Positions 1 through 9,444 of a stretch of DNA of 34,261 nucleotides are shown here, piece after piece. The translations under genes were made by a program, and so were the position numbers. The stretch's first letter is position 1. Each line of letters opens with the position of its first letter. Source of the DNA: Glomus cerebriforme (lineage: Eukaryota > Glomeromycota > Glomeromycetes > Glomerales > Glomeraceae); the NCBI GenBank assembly GCA_003550305.1, contig QKYT01000743.1, positions 20,376-54,636 of the forward strand, written 5' to 3'. Under the pieces are notes generated by a model that ran no database searches, had not been told where the DNA came from, and saw only the letters and a program-made list of their open reading frames with translations.

Positions 1-2
1 GT

Positions 3-462
3 CCTAATCTAACAAATTCTGAAATTGATAATTTTGAAAATAAAGTAAAACAATGGGTTAAATTATTTTGTCGTCCAAGTCAAGGACAAATAAATTCAGC
101 ATTACAAATACCAGATTTATATAGAAAAGAAGACATCACTCCTTATATGCATGTTTTCTCTNAGCATATTCCAGAATTTTTGCGAAACTTAAAGGAAAAA
201 AATTTGGAATTGCGATTTTTTTCTACTTCAAGTATTGAAAAAAAAAACCATAATCAGGTATATATAATAATTACATTAATTACATTACCAAACAAATTTT
301 TTACTTTTATTTTTTATTTTCATTTAGATTCAATTATTTTTTAGTGAAACTACCATGGGTGATGGGATTAAAGAAAAATCTGCGATACATGATATAATGG
401 AATTTGAAAATCGTCAGTTATATTATTTAATTAATAATACTTCACAAGAAATTCAGATGTGA
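3..462 (+). CDS. 3' end of a repeat-family protein (partial, 5' truncated by window edge)
   Basis: Two coding exons (3-257 and 328-462) flank a 70-nt GT-AG intron (258-327, gtatat...catttag); the frame runs open from the window edge to TGA at 460-462. The visible C-terminal ~129 residues include PYMHVFS, HIPEFL, STSSIEKKNHNQ and MEFENRQLYYLINN. I recall similar strings from large multicopy protein families of arbuscular mycorrhizal fungi that probably derive from transposons, but I cannot name a domain or function. One N falls inside the exon at 162. The stop codon lies in a perfect hairpin (435-469). The conserved-looking reading frame suggests a recent or still functional copy, but the 5' part is outside the window. 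Confidence 0.55.
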
Positions 463-469
463 AGTATTA
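435..469. repeat. Perfect stem-loop spanning the stop codon
   Basis: Arms of 12 bp (435-446 TAATACTTCACA and 458-469 TGTGAAGTATTA) flank an 11-nt loop. The right arm contains the TGA stop (460-462) of the plus-strand gene. It lies between two convergent gene fragments, so it could act as a 3'-end or mRNA-stability structure, or it could be a chance palindrome. Confidence 0.5.
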
Positions 470-510
470 ATGCAGAAGATAAAGAAAACAAAGNGTAAAA
501 TTAAACTTAC

Positions 511-1280
511 TGTTATTTACATTTTGGAGTGGTGGTCGTGGTAAAATATAACGAAATTTTTTTGAAGGATATAATAGAGATAATGGATTCTTTTGNAAAA
601 TGGTGGGTTTTGAAATAGAATTATTACTTGTTAATATTTGCTTTTCATTACTATAATAAAATAACATGTTCAAAAATAAATTTATATTATATTGTAAAAT
701 TAATATANAAACTTACTTTTCTTGAAACTCTCCAGAATCGGTAATAAAATTACAGNTCAATTTTCCCATTGTAAATTCTCTGTTATTCTCTGACAATACT
801 GTTNNGTTCCATATAAATTTGATTTGATATNTATTTTCATAGTTTTCAAGTAAAACATAACCCATAGTACCTGTAATAGGGTTCTGTCGAAAGCTCTATT
901 GATCATAGTGAAGTATTTGTTTGAGTCTGATTTCTCCCACAAATCCTCCAAAAATACATTGATACTTGTGTTGAGTAGGGTTGTATTTAAACATTTCTTC
1001 ATCTTTAAAAAGATATACAAATACATTTTCTGAAAAGTTCTTAATTGAAAAATGTTTTTTTCCAATGGTATATCTGGAGAAACCAAGTTTTTTTTTTAAT
1101 AAGAATTATGAGAGAATTAATGTAAGATGACATTTGTTCTGAAGAGGATTGAGATAACGAATAAAAATGGGGTATTATTTTATTATGTAAATGTTTATTT
1201 CTTTCATGAACAAGTAGTTTTTGACGAGTTGTAAAAGCTTTAAAGCAAAGTTTGTAGTAAATAAATGACTGGTTTTCCAT
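511..1280 (-). pseudogene. Broken C2H2-like repeat-family gene
   Basis: On the minus strand a coding stretch begins near 1280 (MENQSF...) and reads a zinc-finger-like segment, C-F-K-A-F-T-T-R-Q-K-L-L-V-H-E-R-N-K-H; the first finger cysteine appears to be a tyrosine. The frame breaks by one base in a 10-T run (plus strand 1088-1097), resumes as TIGKKHFSIKNFSENVFVYLFK and KYQCIFGG, meets an in-frame TAG (896-898), and continues as NPITGTMGYVLLENYEN to a good donor at 716. A second exon (650-511) follows after an intron 716-651 and encodes RYILPRPPLQNVNN, ending at another donor (510). Several N calls fall within it. I recognise the pattern as a multicopy family in Glomeromycotina from memory only. 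The breaks may be real decay or draft-assembly errors. Confidence 0.5.
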
Positions 1281-3379
1281 TATTGCTATAGGAAAATAAT
1301 GTTGAAAATAAGTCATGAAAAAAAAATTATATACAACTGATATAACTGATATATACATGTAATTATCACATGTGACAGGATTAAAAATAAGCAAAATTAG
1401 TTCATATGATTATAATATGTTAAGCAATAAATTTCAGGTGGAATGGAATGTTGCAAAAATTAATATAATGGTAAGTTTATATACATTGTCTTATTTTTTT
1501 ATCTCAATTGCTAATTCCTGATTTATGCTATAGGTTTGAAATTACCTAATCTCAGAGAAGTTTTTTTATAGGAAATATTATTTTATATTGTCTATATGGA
1601 TAGGGGTGATATAGATATGTGAAAATTTGTATAGAATAATTTATTTCAGAAATCTAGTGTAGAAAAAGAGTATTGGTATAAAAATCTCATAGTTAGCAAT
1701 AGTGATAGGAAAAAAACAATTAGTATAGAAGTTTATAATAGAGCAAAAAAATGACTTGATACTGGGATTCGCATTTAATAGTCTACTCCCTTCCTCTTTG
1801 ATAGCATCACTTATTTCTCTTGCTACCTCTTTTTCTTAATAATAAAGTTTCACTTTGATTGGGTTTATAAATTTTAACTGTATGATGTGTTATTATCTGA
1901 TTTGACTAATAAGGGTTGTGACTACCAAGAAATAACTTAGATATTCACTGATTCATAACTTCATCACCAAAGATCAGTTAACATAAAGTTATGGCTTTTC
2001 CTAAGTATCTAAAGATAAAAGGGAAGTTCTCACCGCTAGAAACTGGATGATATAAGAAACTTTAGCAAAATTAATAAATCAACTGTTACTGCCAAAGATT
2101 GGCCAATGCGAACAGTTATTAGTTACAAGTAACTCATAACTTCACTGCCAGAGACCAGTTGACATGAACCTATGACTTATCCTAAGTATCCAAAGATAAA
2201 AGGAAAGTTCTTATCACTAGAAATTAGCTGATATAAAAAACTTCAGCATAATTATATTATCCAAAAATACAAAAATACAAGCAATAAGGCAAATCATTTT
2301 TTAACCTAATAGCAGTTTTGCAGTTAATAGGGAACATAGGATGTTACTGATCATATGATATAGATTCATGACTTTATAATTACATTACATAAAACTTATT
2401 ATCATAAGTGCTTTGATAAGAATAAGAAATGATTGCAACGTTAAGATCAAATATTCATGTAAATTTTTGGTACCTGATTATTTAGATGTTAACGATTATT
2501 TTAAAAAAATAGGTATCTAAGACTGGAAGCTTAAACATTACCTAAACTATCATAGTTTAATTTAAATCCTTAGGATAATGGATGTCTCAAATTAAACTGA
2601 CTTATATACCCTTTCTTGTTATAGTTATGAGATGATTAATATGAAAATTCCTCTATATCATAATTCTGAAAGAGATATAGACATTTTTATTAAATCAACT
2701 ATTTTTTTTTACTTTAACGGCATTGTGGATAGGCACTTATAAGTTTTGTTATTTTCTTAGTTTGAGTCATCATAATCAACATTAATGATCCCTTCTATAG
2801 TAGAGAAACTGTATCTTGAGCTTCATATGATCAGTGAAAGAAAGCTTTTTCTAATATGGAAGGTTATCATCTTGATTGGTTGTTTACAGTATACATACTA
2901 AAAGTTTTGAGGCTTTTTATTGTTATTAAGAGATTGTTGATAAAAAGTTCATTTGCAGCATCATGACTTTGCAAAGGATATGATATGAGGTCATCCAAAA
3001 ATAAAAAGGTACTATTAAAAAGCAGATATGGTGTGTAAGAATGTAAGATAAAGAGATTATTTGTGGGTTGGAAAACTAATCAGTTATTTTATGTAAGCCA
3101 AAGATTTATTTTCAACAAAATATATAGAAAATCTGTTATTTGATGAAGATGTATTATCTGTTTTATGTATATTATAGCTATTTTATAATATAATATTGTG
3201 AGCTATTTAATAAATAAAATTTATGAATCTTTATTTTAATCATCAAATCTTGTTACTATCTCACAATTACAGTACATATTAAACACATTTACTGCAAATG
3301 GAGTGACGTACTGCTAAATTGTTTATTAATAACTGATAAACTATGAATTTCTTGACCCTTGTGACTAGTATTCCAATTC
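1281..3379. other. Long non-coding, AT-rich intergenic DNA
   Basis: No credible gene is seen on either strand. The stretch is somewhat less AT-extreme than what follows, which would fit an old, decayed element, and it contains the pair of diverged direct repeats listed separately. Stops are dense in all frames. Confidence 0.5.
1950..2260. repeat. Two diverged direct repeats of ~130 bp
   Basis: Copy 1 (about 1950-2079) and copy 2 (about 2131-2260) align end to end. Shared blocks include TCATAACTTCA, CCTAAGTATC, AAAGATAAAAGG, AAGTTCT and CTAGAAA, then GATATAA and ACTT(T/C)AGCA. The offset is ~181 bp and identity by eye is roughly 80%. This may be a tandem duplication or two ends of a decayed element. 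Confidence 0.7.
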
Positions 3380-3650
3380 ACAGATATCCGTGATCTATTT
3401 ATCTGATCCAAACATTATCTGTCATCCAGAAAATCTGCTGAGTTATGGATATTCGTCAGATATCCGAAGGATAATCAGATATGGATAAGAATAAAATTAT
3501 GTAATAATATTGATGGACAATATCTAAATAATCCACAATTGTCTATTATCCAATTATCTGAGAAATCCTATCTGATATTATCCATTATTTGAAATATCCA
3601 GATTTTTGGATAGATATCTATAATCTGGTGGATAACGGTTTAACGGATTG
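3380..3650. repeat. Dense cluster of TATCC/GGATA and ATCTGAT/ATCAGAT motifs
   Basis: Within about 270 bp the words TATCC/GGATA and TATCTGA/TCAGATA recur many times on both strands, for example GATATCCG at 3381 and 3457, GGATAATCAGATATGGATA at 3469-3487, TATCTGATATTATCC near 3570, and GGATAGATATC near 3607. The copies are short, imperfect and in both orientations, so this is a self-complementary motif field rather than a simple tandem repeat. Confidence 0.6.
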
Positions 3651-4791
3651 GAATACTACTTGTGATATGTGTGTCTATCAGAAAAAAAGTATTTTCTTGG
3701 TCAGCATATTAATTTACGCAGCTCACTATGACAAATATGTCCATTTGCTCTATGTAAAAATAATCAAATAAAGTTTTTATCGCTCACATCCCTCAGGAAA
3801 CAATCATATTTGCATAACCCTATATGTCCATTCTATATTAATCCATTCTTCTGTGCATCCATCAGAAAAAATAGTATTTTTTGCATGTGCATTTTAAAAC
3901 ATATTAATAAAGTATTTCATATCTTTATTAATTGCATGTATTAATGATAACTGTTAAATACAATATAAATGCTATCTGATATTTCATAATCATTTTATAA
4001 ATTAAGGCTAGTACTACGTTATATGTATCTCAGCTCAACAATTAGAAAAACAATATTTTCTTGCAAACTATATTTCAAATATATATTAATAAAACATTTT
4101 GTCCATATTGGGAAAACAAATAAAAAAAAATAAAAAAAAAGAGTAAGAAATGAAACTTAAAGTAAAAAATAACTAAATCTTAATTGCAGAACCAGAAGGA
4201 TTAAAGGACCTAAAAATAATAAAATAGAGTTAGTAAGTAATAAAGTATAAGAATATAAGTTAGAAATAAAAATAAAAAAAAAAGAACTGAGGAAATGAAG
4301 TAACAAACCTATACTGAAAACAATATACAAATAAACATGATACGATCATATGGCCAATCAAAAATATTAAATCTATCACATGATCAAAAACTCAGGTGAT
4401 AATCATTTAGGTGATATTTAGCAATTTCCATATTATTATTAAAATATTTTCTAAAATATTTAATATATGCTGGCTAAAAGTTAGCTTAATGTTAACAAAA
4501 TATTCAAGTCATAAAAGTCATAGTAATGAAAATAATCATATCAACTCTTTTTAAAATTTTAGATCCAGTAAATTATTTAATTGGAGAAGGCATTATATAA
4601 CCAATAATATAGGCATCAAAAAGAAGAACTATTAAGAAAAAATAAAAATAAATTACTAAAGTCAAAAATACAATAAGATGATATAGAAATTCTTGTTAGA
4701 ATAAGGTAATTTATTAATCTATTAGTTAGTTGTTATATATAAACTAATAATATATTATTTTTTTTAAAAGAAACAGGTAAGAAGAATAAAT
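3651..4791. other. AT-rich intergenic DNA, no gene seen
   Basis: The stretch is mostly A/T runs. It shows short motif doubling such as AGGTGATAATCATTTAGGTGAT near 4394-4414 but no coding frame, RNA gene or clear element end. Confidence 0.45.
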
Positions 4792-5281
4792 ATGATTAAT
4801 TATTTATTAAGTGATCTGATTATGACAAAGTTCTGTAAATCAGAACTTAATTCAATCTATAAAAAAAATGCATATTATAACCTGGAAGAATCTGAAGTAG
4901 ATTCTAAAAAGAAAATGAATAATGCTACGAAAAAAGAAAATAATATAATAATATGAGATTTAAAATAAAGAAGTAATATGATAAGTAAAGTTATTATTTT
5001 TTTTTTTACATATATATGTATATACTAATTTATTGAATTGTGTTATTAATTACAAATTTTTTTAAAGGAATATATTTAATTTCTTATTTTATCAAAAATA
5101 TAATAGAAGGAAAAGAATCTAAATAAATAGTCTAAGATATTCAGAAAAAAAATTAGCACTTATTAATATATTAAAATGGACCAAACTTAGATATAACAGA
5201 ATGATAAAGAAATTAATTGAGAAAACTATTTTAAAATATAAAGATTCAGTTGCTGATAATAATAATGAGTATGAAATTTAG
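4792..5281 (+). pseudogene. Possible coding relics (two short open segments)
   Basis: An open segment at 4792-4956 starts at an ATG and encodes 54 residues (MINYLLSDLIMTKFCKSELN..., rich in K/E/N, ending at TGA). A second at 5123-5281 encodes 52 residues including LALINILKWTKLRYNRMIKK and ends at TAG. Both are on the same strand and have protein-like rather than homopolymer composition, so they may be exons or remnants of one decayed gene or transposon. No family is recognised, and chance cannot be excluded in such AT-rich DNA. Confidence 0.25.
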
Positions 5282-5642
5282 ATAAATAGTTTATTTATTT
5301 ATTTGTATCAGTATTTTTAATTTTAATATTTTTATTAATAATTTTTTTATAATTATTTTCTATTTAGCTTTATTTTTTTTTATTAAATCAAATTTTATAT
5401 AAGTTCAATTTGCAAAAAATAATCATCAATAGAAAGGAGAATTTTTTAAATCTGATTCTTCTATATATATAATAATAGTATTGTATAGCAGCATAATAAT
5501 AAATATATATATTTATTTTGCATATAATAAATAATATAGTAAAATTAATAAATTAAAATCAATTGGTTTACATAATTATAATGGATATACAACTATAATT
5601 AAAATTGTTAACAATTAGTATTATTACAATTAGTTAAAAATA

Positions 5643-5744
5643 CATCAATCGGCATACTGAAAATAAAAAAAATTTTGCAATCAGATAGCAATAAGATTTA
5701 CTTATTACTACCTGATTGCAAATAAAAAAATAGTCTGATTGATG
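5643..5744. repeat. Foldback (MITE-like) element of ~102 bp
   Basis: The inner arms TTTGCAATCAGATAGCAATA (from 5674) and the complement of 5701-5722 (ending TGATTGCAAA) match at 20 of 22 positions around a 5-nt loop. The outer arms CATCAATC (5643-5650) and GATTGATG (5737-5744) are perfect complements. An A-rich spacer separates inner and outer arms on each side. The structure fits a small foldback element; no target-site duplication is clear. Confidence 0.7.
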
Positions 5745-6026
5745 ACTTTAATATACATGATTTTTGCCATAATAAATTCACCAATTGGATATCCTATTAT
5801 AATCTTAAATAAAAAAATCAGTATTCATTCAGGTTGCATTAAAATAGCCTAAATGATTCCTGATTTGGCAACATTTGATCAGTATATAACAACATAAAGA
5901 TAATTAAACTATTAGCCAAAAAATGCATATTATATTAATTCTACAGTATAATAATTTTTGATATTGAAGCATTAGTCAGTAAAATTAGTAATCTTTAATT
6001 TTTTTTGTATACATAATGTATATATG

Positions 6027-6719
6027 TTATTGCGATTTTCAAAAAAATTGATCTGCATAAAATTTACTAAAATTAAATTTTAATTTTATCTCTATTTTTA
6101 AGTAGTATAAAAAATAGTAATATGTAAAAAAAAAATTTTCTTTTTTAAAATATAATTTTTTTTCCTTTTATATGCTTTTTTATAACTTATAATATATTAT
6201 TTTTATGATTATACTTTGTGATTATACGCAATTATAACGATTACAAACGAATACAAATAATTATATTACAAGTAAGTAAACTTTTATTTAATAATTTTGA
6301 TTAAAACAATTTTTAAAACATATATATTGTAATTTTTTAAAGGTTTTAAAAGTTTATTATTATTATTTTATTTTTATTTTAGAATTTTTTATTGATTTTT
6401 TTATTACATTACATTAAAATATTAATATTTCATTATTTATTACAATTTAGATTATTTTTGACATAAATATAATATATGTTTAGATGTTAAATTTGTAATT
6501 ATCTATAATAGAGGTTTATTTAATCATGTTTAACTTTGTAAATTTAAGAAATAAATTATAATGAAAATTTATTTTTTTGTTAAATCGTGATTACATGATT
6601 AAAAATATTGGGTTTATTGGCTAATTTATTTATAACATGTGATTGTATTTGTGTTTTTTATATTATGAATATTTATTGCAAATTTTTATGCAGATCATTT
6701 TTTTTAAAAATCGTAATAA
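6027..6719. repeat. ~39-bp inverted repeats bounding a ~0.7 kb segment
   Basis: The left arm at 6027-6065 begins TTATTGCGATTTT and ends GATCTGCATAAAATTT. The right arm at 6680-6719 is its reverse complement (AAATTTTTATGCAGATCA...AAAATCGTAATAA) with a few mismatches and small indels. The ~614-nt interior has no coding capacity. This fits a non-autonomous DNA transposon with terminal inverted repeats, although I could not define a target-site duplication. Confidence 0.6.
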
Positions 6720-6787
6720 TTAATAATTACTTGGTATGAAGTGCCAAATAACTGTTGTATTTGCAATAAGCAATATAATTGGTGAAA

Positions 6788-6810
6788 TTTGCTAAGCTAT
6801 GCTCAGCAAA
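6788..6810. repeat. Short hairpin
   Basis: TTTGCTAAGC and GCTCAGCAAA pair at 9 of 10 positions around TAT. The hairpin lies just outside the 6027-6719 inverted-repeat segment. Function unknown. Confidence 0.45.
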
Positions 6811-8214
6811 TTTTACTGATCATATTTTTATGTAAATATATATAAGGACAATAGTGCTACAGTTATAAGGTCACGTAATGCTGAGTAATTGTTTTATCAG
6901 GCTTAGCTTTTATTAGACTTTTATTATGCATAGTAACTGTCAAATAGTAAATGTTTAATAATAAGTTTTATTACAAATAAATAAAATATTTGAGATTATA
7001 TATAAAAATTAAAAGTATATAATTTTATCTAAAAGTTTAACTCTATGAAATTATTACTAAAAGAAGTAAAAAATATCATTAATAACATCTCTAAATGAAT
7101 TAAAAAAAAAGAAATATATTTCAAACTTACTATTTAATCCAAAAATTTGTTACTATAAAAAAAAAATAAAAAGAAACATTAATAATATTATGTTTTTATT
7201 GCATTTTATTTCATCCTTAAAAAAGAAAGTAAATATAAGAATATTAGAATCATATATTCCTTTTACTTACAAAGTTTAAGGATATCTTATGATTATTCTA
7301 AAACAAAAAAGAAATATCTTGAATTATTCTTAATCAAAATAAATAAATTTGCTGTCTAAAAAATAAAAGAAAAAGAAATATTTAGTAACATTTTTCAATA
7401 TTAAATAAGATTAAAAACATAACAGTTTTTCTTTACAATTACTAGGTTCATATTTTAAAAAGTTTAAAGAAGATTATCTCTAAAAATAAAAGAAGAGAAA
7501 ACATTAAAATGTAAATTAAATAGAAATTAAAAATCTACATTCCCAATTACAACTTACTATACAGAAACTATTATTATTATAATATAGTCTGAAGGTTTCA
7601 TCTCTAAAAAAAAAAAAAGAAAATATTTTAAAGAATATATATTATTTAATACATTTAAAGATTTTTACATAATGCAGATGTTATTGTATAATTGTATTAT
7701 TTAAACTGTTTTTTATTCAAGGAATAATAATAAAAGAATTATCAAAAATTTTAGCCAGATTTTTGAATTTTAGCAAAGTTTCAAATTTTGACAGGGTATT
7801 TTGAATTTAGCATTAATTTTGAATTTACATTTCAGAATTTTAATTTTGGCCATAATTTCAGATAATTTTGGCTATATGTATAAGTTAATTATATATAGAA
7901 ATTGAGCATTTGCATTCTAAAGACCTAGAAATAACTGGCGATAATAAATCAGAAGAAAATAATCAACCAAAAAAGTGGCAAAGAATCAAAGAGAAAGGAA
8001 GAAAAGTATATGATAATGAACAAAAAAAAAATGAGAGAATTATTATATTTATTTTATTGAAATTTTGCTTTTTTCAATTTTGCTAACTGATTTTTCTATT
8101 TCTTTATATTAATTTAGATTGAAATGAAAATGATTCTTAAAACTTTTTCATTTGAATTTGAGATGAGATATATTTTGCTTAAAAAAAATCCATTAAAAAT
8201 ACACATTATAATAG
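6811..8214. other. Low-complexity AT-rich DNA with recurring purine tracts
   Basis: Between about 7080 and 7640 the motif CTCTAAAAA followed by an A/G tract and AAATATT recurs irregularly (near 7086, 7351, 7478 and 7600), suggesting a degenerate repeat. At 7745-7875 AATTTTGGCC/TTTTGAATTT words recur. A short open stretch near 7922-8039 reads LEITGDNKSEENNQPKKWQR but has no visible gene context. No gene is supported. Confidence 0.4.
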
Positions 8215-8300
8215 TGCACCCTACGTCCCTACCCATACAACCCCAACATATATATTTCGGGGTCCTACAATGATTTACTAATCAAAATGATCGTCATACA
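8215..8300 (+). promoter_or_regulatory. GC-rich island upstream of RPL29 with Rap1/telomere-like motifs
   Basis: About 290-370 bp upstream of the RPL29 start, in otherwise AT-rich DNA, lie CACCCTACGTCCC and CTACCCATACAACCCC, then a near-palindrome (8241-8262, CCCCAACATAT...TTTCGGGG), and ACACCCTTAA at 8298-8307. Yeast ribosomal protein promoters use Rap1 sites of the type ACACCCATACA, so a ribosomal-protein promoter element is plausible. It is inferred from motif resemblance only. Confidence 0.4.
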
Positions 8301-8585
8301 CCCTTAACAAAATGATATCTGATGATAAAATTTTTTCGATATTAAAGCGAAATTATCACTTTTGTTTGCAATTTTGAAAGGTGTGTATAATGTTGAATTT
8401 TAATTATGTATATATATGTATATATATATTTCGTTATATTAGTAGAATTATAATCATAGCAAATAAGTGATGAGTATTATGTAAATGTTTCGATATGAAT
8501 TTTTTTTTTGTAAATATCCTAATTTCTTTTTTTATTCCATCTATCTACTTGTTCCTTGGATAATCAAAGATATTTTTCAAGCGTA

Positions 8586-9060
8586 ATGGGTAAGTTTATA
8601 TATATGTTTTTGATTAATATTTATTTAAATGATTTTATATACACATGTTTTTTATTTAGCAAAAAGCAAGAATCATACCAATCACAATCAAAGTAAGTTG
8701 TTGAAATAATTTTTACCAATATAAATTTTATACGTAATCATTTATTTTTATAAAAAAATAATTTAGATCGGAAGGCTCACCGTAATGGTATTAAGAAGCC
8801 AAAATCATATCGTTATCCTTCTCTAAAAGGAGTACGTTTTTCCATCTTTATTAATGTTATCCATCCATTTTCGCTAATAATATAACTAATAATTTGATTA
8901 GGTTGATCCTAAATTTCTTCGTAATCAACGATATGCAAAGAAGGTAAAAAAATCATGAATTTTACCAATAAGAGCCAAATAATTTAATGACTCTTTTTTT
9001 TATTAGAAAACAATTGCAGCATTAAAGAAAACCAAGGCTTCAGTTATGGAAACGGATTAA
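8586..9060 (+). CDS. RPL29: 60S ribosomal protein L29 (eL29)
   Basis: Five coding exons (8586-8589, 8660-8692, 8767-8831, 8902-8943, 9007-9060) encode 65 residues: MAKSKNHTNHNQNRKAHRNG..., then PKFLRNQRYAKK and a short lysine-rich tail ending METD. The strongly basic N-terminus beginning MAKSKNHTNHNQ and the RKAHRNGIKKP block are diagnostic of eL29, a small protein on the surface of the large ribosomal subunit. The length matches fungal homologues (about 60-65 aa). The first coding exon is only ATG plus one base before the first intron. All four introns are GT-AG with TAG acceptors, and three are shorter than 75 nt. It is convergent with the PUF60-like gene. Confidence 0.97.
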
Positions 9061-9444
9061 GAAAAGAGATGTTTATGGTTAGTTAAATAATGGAAAGCAA
9101 AAATAACCAAAAATAATTAATGGCTTTAGATAATTATTAATAATATAAAATTTTGTGTGTAGGTTGTTATATTCTTGTTTTGTCACATTAATAAAACTCC
9201 AAAAACTTGAAAATATAATAAATTAATACAGTAAAAAATAATATTAACTTTTAATATTGTTCTGTAGTGTATATTTACATAATACTCAAAGTATCAACTC
9301 AAGTTTATAATCTTTTAAGTTTCTAAAAATAAATCATTATTCCAAGAATTCTAAATATATTGAATGTAATGACAATTTCATTCAATGACCCTATATTATA
9401 TAATCGTAAATATTATGCATTCTTGTGAATTCTATGAATTTTCG
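9061..9444. other. Convergent intergenic region (RPL29 / PUF60-like)
   Basis: AT-rich 3' flanks of two convergent genes. AATAAA-like words (for example near 9190) could serve as polyadenylation signals. Nothing else is seen. Confidence 0.45.

Noticed and set aside
1425..1475. Possible small exon between TTTCAG and GTAAGT (VEWNVAKINIM)
   Set aside because: No partner exons could be linked, and short acceptor-donor pairs occur by chance in AT-rich DNA.
3589..3771. Open frame of 60 codons on the plus strand
   Set aside because: It lies in the TATCC/GGATA motif field, has no splice or family context and no recognisable motif; a frame of this length is expected by chance.
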